Shown: positions 24,905 to 26,323 of the stretch, piece after piece | How the letters are laid out: each line of letters opens with the position of its first letter | How positions within the stretch are numbered: position 1 is the first letter of the stretch | Source of the DNA: UBA4656 sp002405525 | GTDB lineage: Bacteria > Pseudomonadota > Gammaproteobacteria > Xanthomonadales > Ahniellaceae | Length of the DNA: 26,323 nucleotides | NCBI GenBank assembly: GCA_036723735.1 | Contig: DAIMGT010000054.1 | Location: 1 to 26,323, forward strand | Direction: 5' to 3' | Notes under the pieces: model-generated | Seen by the model: the letters and a program-made list of their open reading frames with translations, nothing else | Databases searched by the model: none | What the model was told of the DNA's origin: nothing | Position numbers and translations under genes: made by a program

Positions 24905-25723
24905 TCAGAGGAACAGATCAGGCAGCAGTGGTTGCGCGGGGTCGACCGCGTAGCGGGTGAAATCCGTGACGCCGGACTCGCGCAGCACATCCTCGTCGAT
25001 CAGGAACCTGCCGCTGCGCGAACGCGCGGGCGCGCCGAAGACAGCATGCGCGGCGTCGGCCATGATCTCCGGCGTGCGGCAGCGCGCGGGATCGACGCCG
25101 GGGATCATCGCCAGCGCGGCGGTCCGGATCACGGTTCGTGGCCACAGGGCATTGACCGCCACGCCGTGGCCACGGAACTCCTCGGCCATCCCCAGCACGC
25201 ACTGGCTCATCCCGTACTTGGCCATCGTGTAGGCGAGGTGCGGAGCGAACCACCGCGGGTCCATGTTCAGTGGCGGCGAAAGCACGAGGATGTGCGGATT
25301 GTCGGCGCGCAGCAGATGCGGCAGGCAGACCTGCGAGCACAGGAAAGTGCCGCGAACGTTGACCCCGAACATCAGGTCGAAGCGCTTCATCGGCGTGTCC
25401 AGGGTGCCGCTCAGCGAGATCGCGCTGGCGTTGTTCACCAGGATGTCGATGCCGCCGAACCGCTCGACCGCGGCATCCACTGCGGCGCGCACCTCGGATT
25501 CGTCGCGGACGTCGCACTTCACCGCCAGTGCGCGGCCACCGGCGGCCTCGACTTGCGCCGCAGCGGAGTGGATCGTGCCCGGCAACTTCGGATTGGGCAC
25601 GTGGCTCTTGGCCGCGATGGCGATGTTCGCGCCATCGCGCGCCGCACGCAGCGCGATCGCCAGCCCGATGCCGCGCGAGGCGCCAGTGATGAAAAGGGTC
25701 TTGCCGGCCAACGTGGCGGTCAT
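24905..25723 (-). CDS. SDR family oxidoreductase (HSDL2-like)
   Basis: A 272-residue NAD(P)-dependent short-chain dehydrogenase. The cofactor motif is TGASRGIG (about 14-21); then come CDVRDES, NNASAIS, and the catalytic Tyr and Lys in YTMAKYG (YxxxK). The LSPPLNMDPRWFAPH stretch before the catalytic Tyr, MKRFDLMFGVNVRGTFLCSQ, and the C-terminus IDEDVLRESGVTDFTRYAV...LLPDLFL mark the subfamily related to hydroxysteroid dehydrogenase-like protein 2, often annotated with lipid or acyl substrates. An in-frame ATG at 25732 (MPSMTATLAG) is an alternative start; 25723 gives the family N-terminus. A TAGAAT -10 lies just upstream. First gene of an operon with the methyltransferase. The substrate is unknown. 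Confidence 0.88.
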   Translation of the reverse strand: MTATLAGKTLFITGASRGIGLAIALRAARDGANIAIAAKSHVPNPKLPGTIHSAAAQVEAAGGRALAVKCDVRDESEVRAAVDAAVERFGGIDILVNNASAISLSGTLDTPMKRFDLMFGVNVRGTFLCSQVCLPHLLRADNPHILVLSPPLNMDPRWFAPHLAYTMAKYGMSQCVLGMAEEFRGHGVAVNALWPRTVIRTAALAMIPGVDPARCRTPEIMADAAHAVFGAPARSRSGRFLIDEDVLRESGVTDFTRYAVDPAQPLLPDLFL

Positions 25724-25748
25724 GGAAGGCATCCCTGAGGACCCCCGG

Positions 25749-25754
25749 ATTCTA
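25749..25754 (-). promoter_or_regulatory. Probable -10 box of the SDR-methyltransferase operon
   Basis: TAGAAT (5 of 6) on the minus strand in GGCTAGAATCC, about 25 bases before the ATG at 25723. No good -35 box is seen 16-18 bases upstream, where the sequence is GC-rich. Confidence 0.4.
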
Positions 25755-25809
25755 GCCGAGGCCAGAGCGGCGGCGGCGCGCGAGGCGGAGCCTGTGGGCG
25801 GAGCGCCTT

Positions 25810-26038
25810 GGGAGCCTCTGAACCAGTCCCCGTCACCGCGCCGGAGGTTGTGCGGCTGGCCAGCAAGGCGCGCGTCGCGGGGCATGGTGGTTCAGTGTCC
25901 GAGACGCGCAACGCGGCTGGACGGCCGCGCAATCCCGGCCCGAAGGCTTGTCTGTGCGCGCTACCGCGCTGCATTGGACGCCATGTTGCGACGGCGCACA
26001 GAAACAACGCGGGCGCGGGCACTGGTTCAGGGGCTCCC
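25810..26038 (+). repeat. MITE-like element with 18-bp terminal inverted repeats (family A)
   Basis: The left end GGGAGCCTCTGAACCAGT (25810-25827) and the right end ACTGGTTCAGGGGCTCCC (26021-26038) are inverted copies with 17 of 18 matches. They bound a 229-bp element without credible coding capacity. Its left two-thirds align with 15432 onwards (CCGCGCCGGAGGTTGTGCG, GCGCGTCGCGGGGCATGG, CCCGAAGG). Both flanks show TT next to the ends, which may be a short duplication. This is the main content of the 600-base stretch after the SDR gene. Confidence 0.75.
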
Positions 26039-26240
26039 TTGCGCGGCGCGATCGAATGGCGCCAGCGCGGCGACCGCACGGGGCGCGGCGACGCCGCCCG
26101 GCTGCCGTTCCGCGGAACGCTCAATCGCGTGGGCGCGCAGGGTGCAAGGATCACTGCCGATGCCGGCCAGGGTCTCCGCCCCCGGGAGCCTCCCGCTCGG
26201 CATCCAGCCTCGCCCTCGGACGCCGCGGGCAGGCCAGGAA

Positions 26241-26323
26241 AGGGGGGGCGCGGCGGCGGGACCCCACGTGGGGTGACCGGCGGGGGATGGGGGGGGGAGG
26301 GGGGGGGGAAGGCGCAGGGCGGG
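26241..26323. other. G-homopolymer low-complexity contig end
   Basis: Runs of 7 to 10 G dominate the last 80 bases, with a palindrome ACCCCACGTGGGGT at 26261-26274. Nothing like it occurs elsewhere in the window, and it is most easily explained as sequencing or assembly artefact. Between 26039 and 26240 I see no gene or clear signal. Confidence 0.6.

Noticed and set aside
25720..26276. Open frames on both strands through the family A element at the right end
   Set aside because: They cross terminal inverted repeats and GC-rich filler, have no motif or ribosome site, and look like chance frames.

Overview
The window is a very GC-rich chromosomal segment from a gammaproteobacterium, most likely of the Xanthomonadales (Lysobacterales). 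This rests on the order fis-purH-purD, the pairing of rppH with bfd and bfr, the gammaproteobacterial types of Fis, RppH and bacterioferritin, a DUF2884/YggN protein, and a secreted protease with a C-terminal 'GFE' tail. This is inference from gene content; there is no rRNA or other phylogenetic marker. The left end cuts a pepQ gene. The right end runs into G homopolymers, so the piece is probably a whole draft or metagenomic contig.

Layout. 1-3476 holds housekeeping and storage genes: the 3' part of pepQ, a bidirectional terminator, a phasin, queD directly fused to an elongator tRNA-Met, rppH, then the iron-storage genes bfd and bfr with a Fur-box promoter. 3493-8813 (minus) is a two-gene signalling operon: a protein with two receiver domains and degenerate GGDEF and EAL domains, then a membrane hybrid histidine kinase with receiver and HPt domains. 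9093-12448 (plus) is fis, purH and purD. 12623-15405 (minus) is a CoA-transferase and a diheme cytochrome c4. 15626-16393 (minus) is a periplasmic DUF2884 protein. 16668-19412 (plus) is a large secreted serine protease. 19474-21361 (minus) is a PilZ (YcgR-like) protein with a good sigma-28 promoter match, preceded by a 2-oxoglutarate/Fe dioxygenase. 21434-23858 (plus) is hemL tightly followed by a Cys/Met-metabolism PLP enzyme. 24117-25732 (minus) is an SDR oxidoreductase and a methyltransferase.

How the genes relate. Most loci are ordinary metabolism: late purine synthesis, tetrapyrrole precursor, queuosine precursor, iron storage and release, and PHA granules. The cyclic-di-GMP theme is the most interesting link. 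The kinase and degenerate GGDEF/EAL pair looks like a phosphorelay ending in a c-di-GMP sensor or scaffold rather than an enzyme. The separate PilZ protein looks like a flagellar brake.

The intergenic spaces contain two families of short non-coding repeats. One has near-perfect 18-bp terminal inverted repeats (25810-26038, with a decayed relative at 15432-15636). The other is seen at 12449-12597 and about 23859-24010. The copy at 15432-15636 appears to have supplied the stop codon of one neighbouring gene and possibly the -35 box of the other. I found no CRISPR array, intact transposase, phage gene or defence system.
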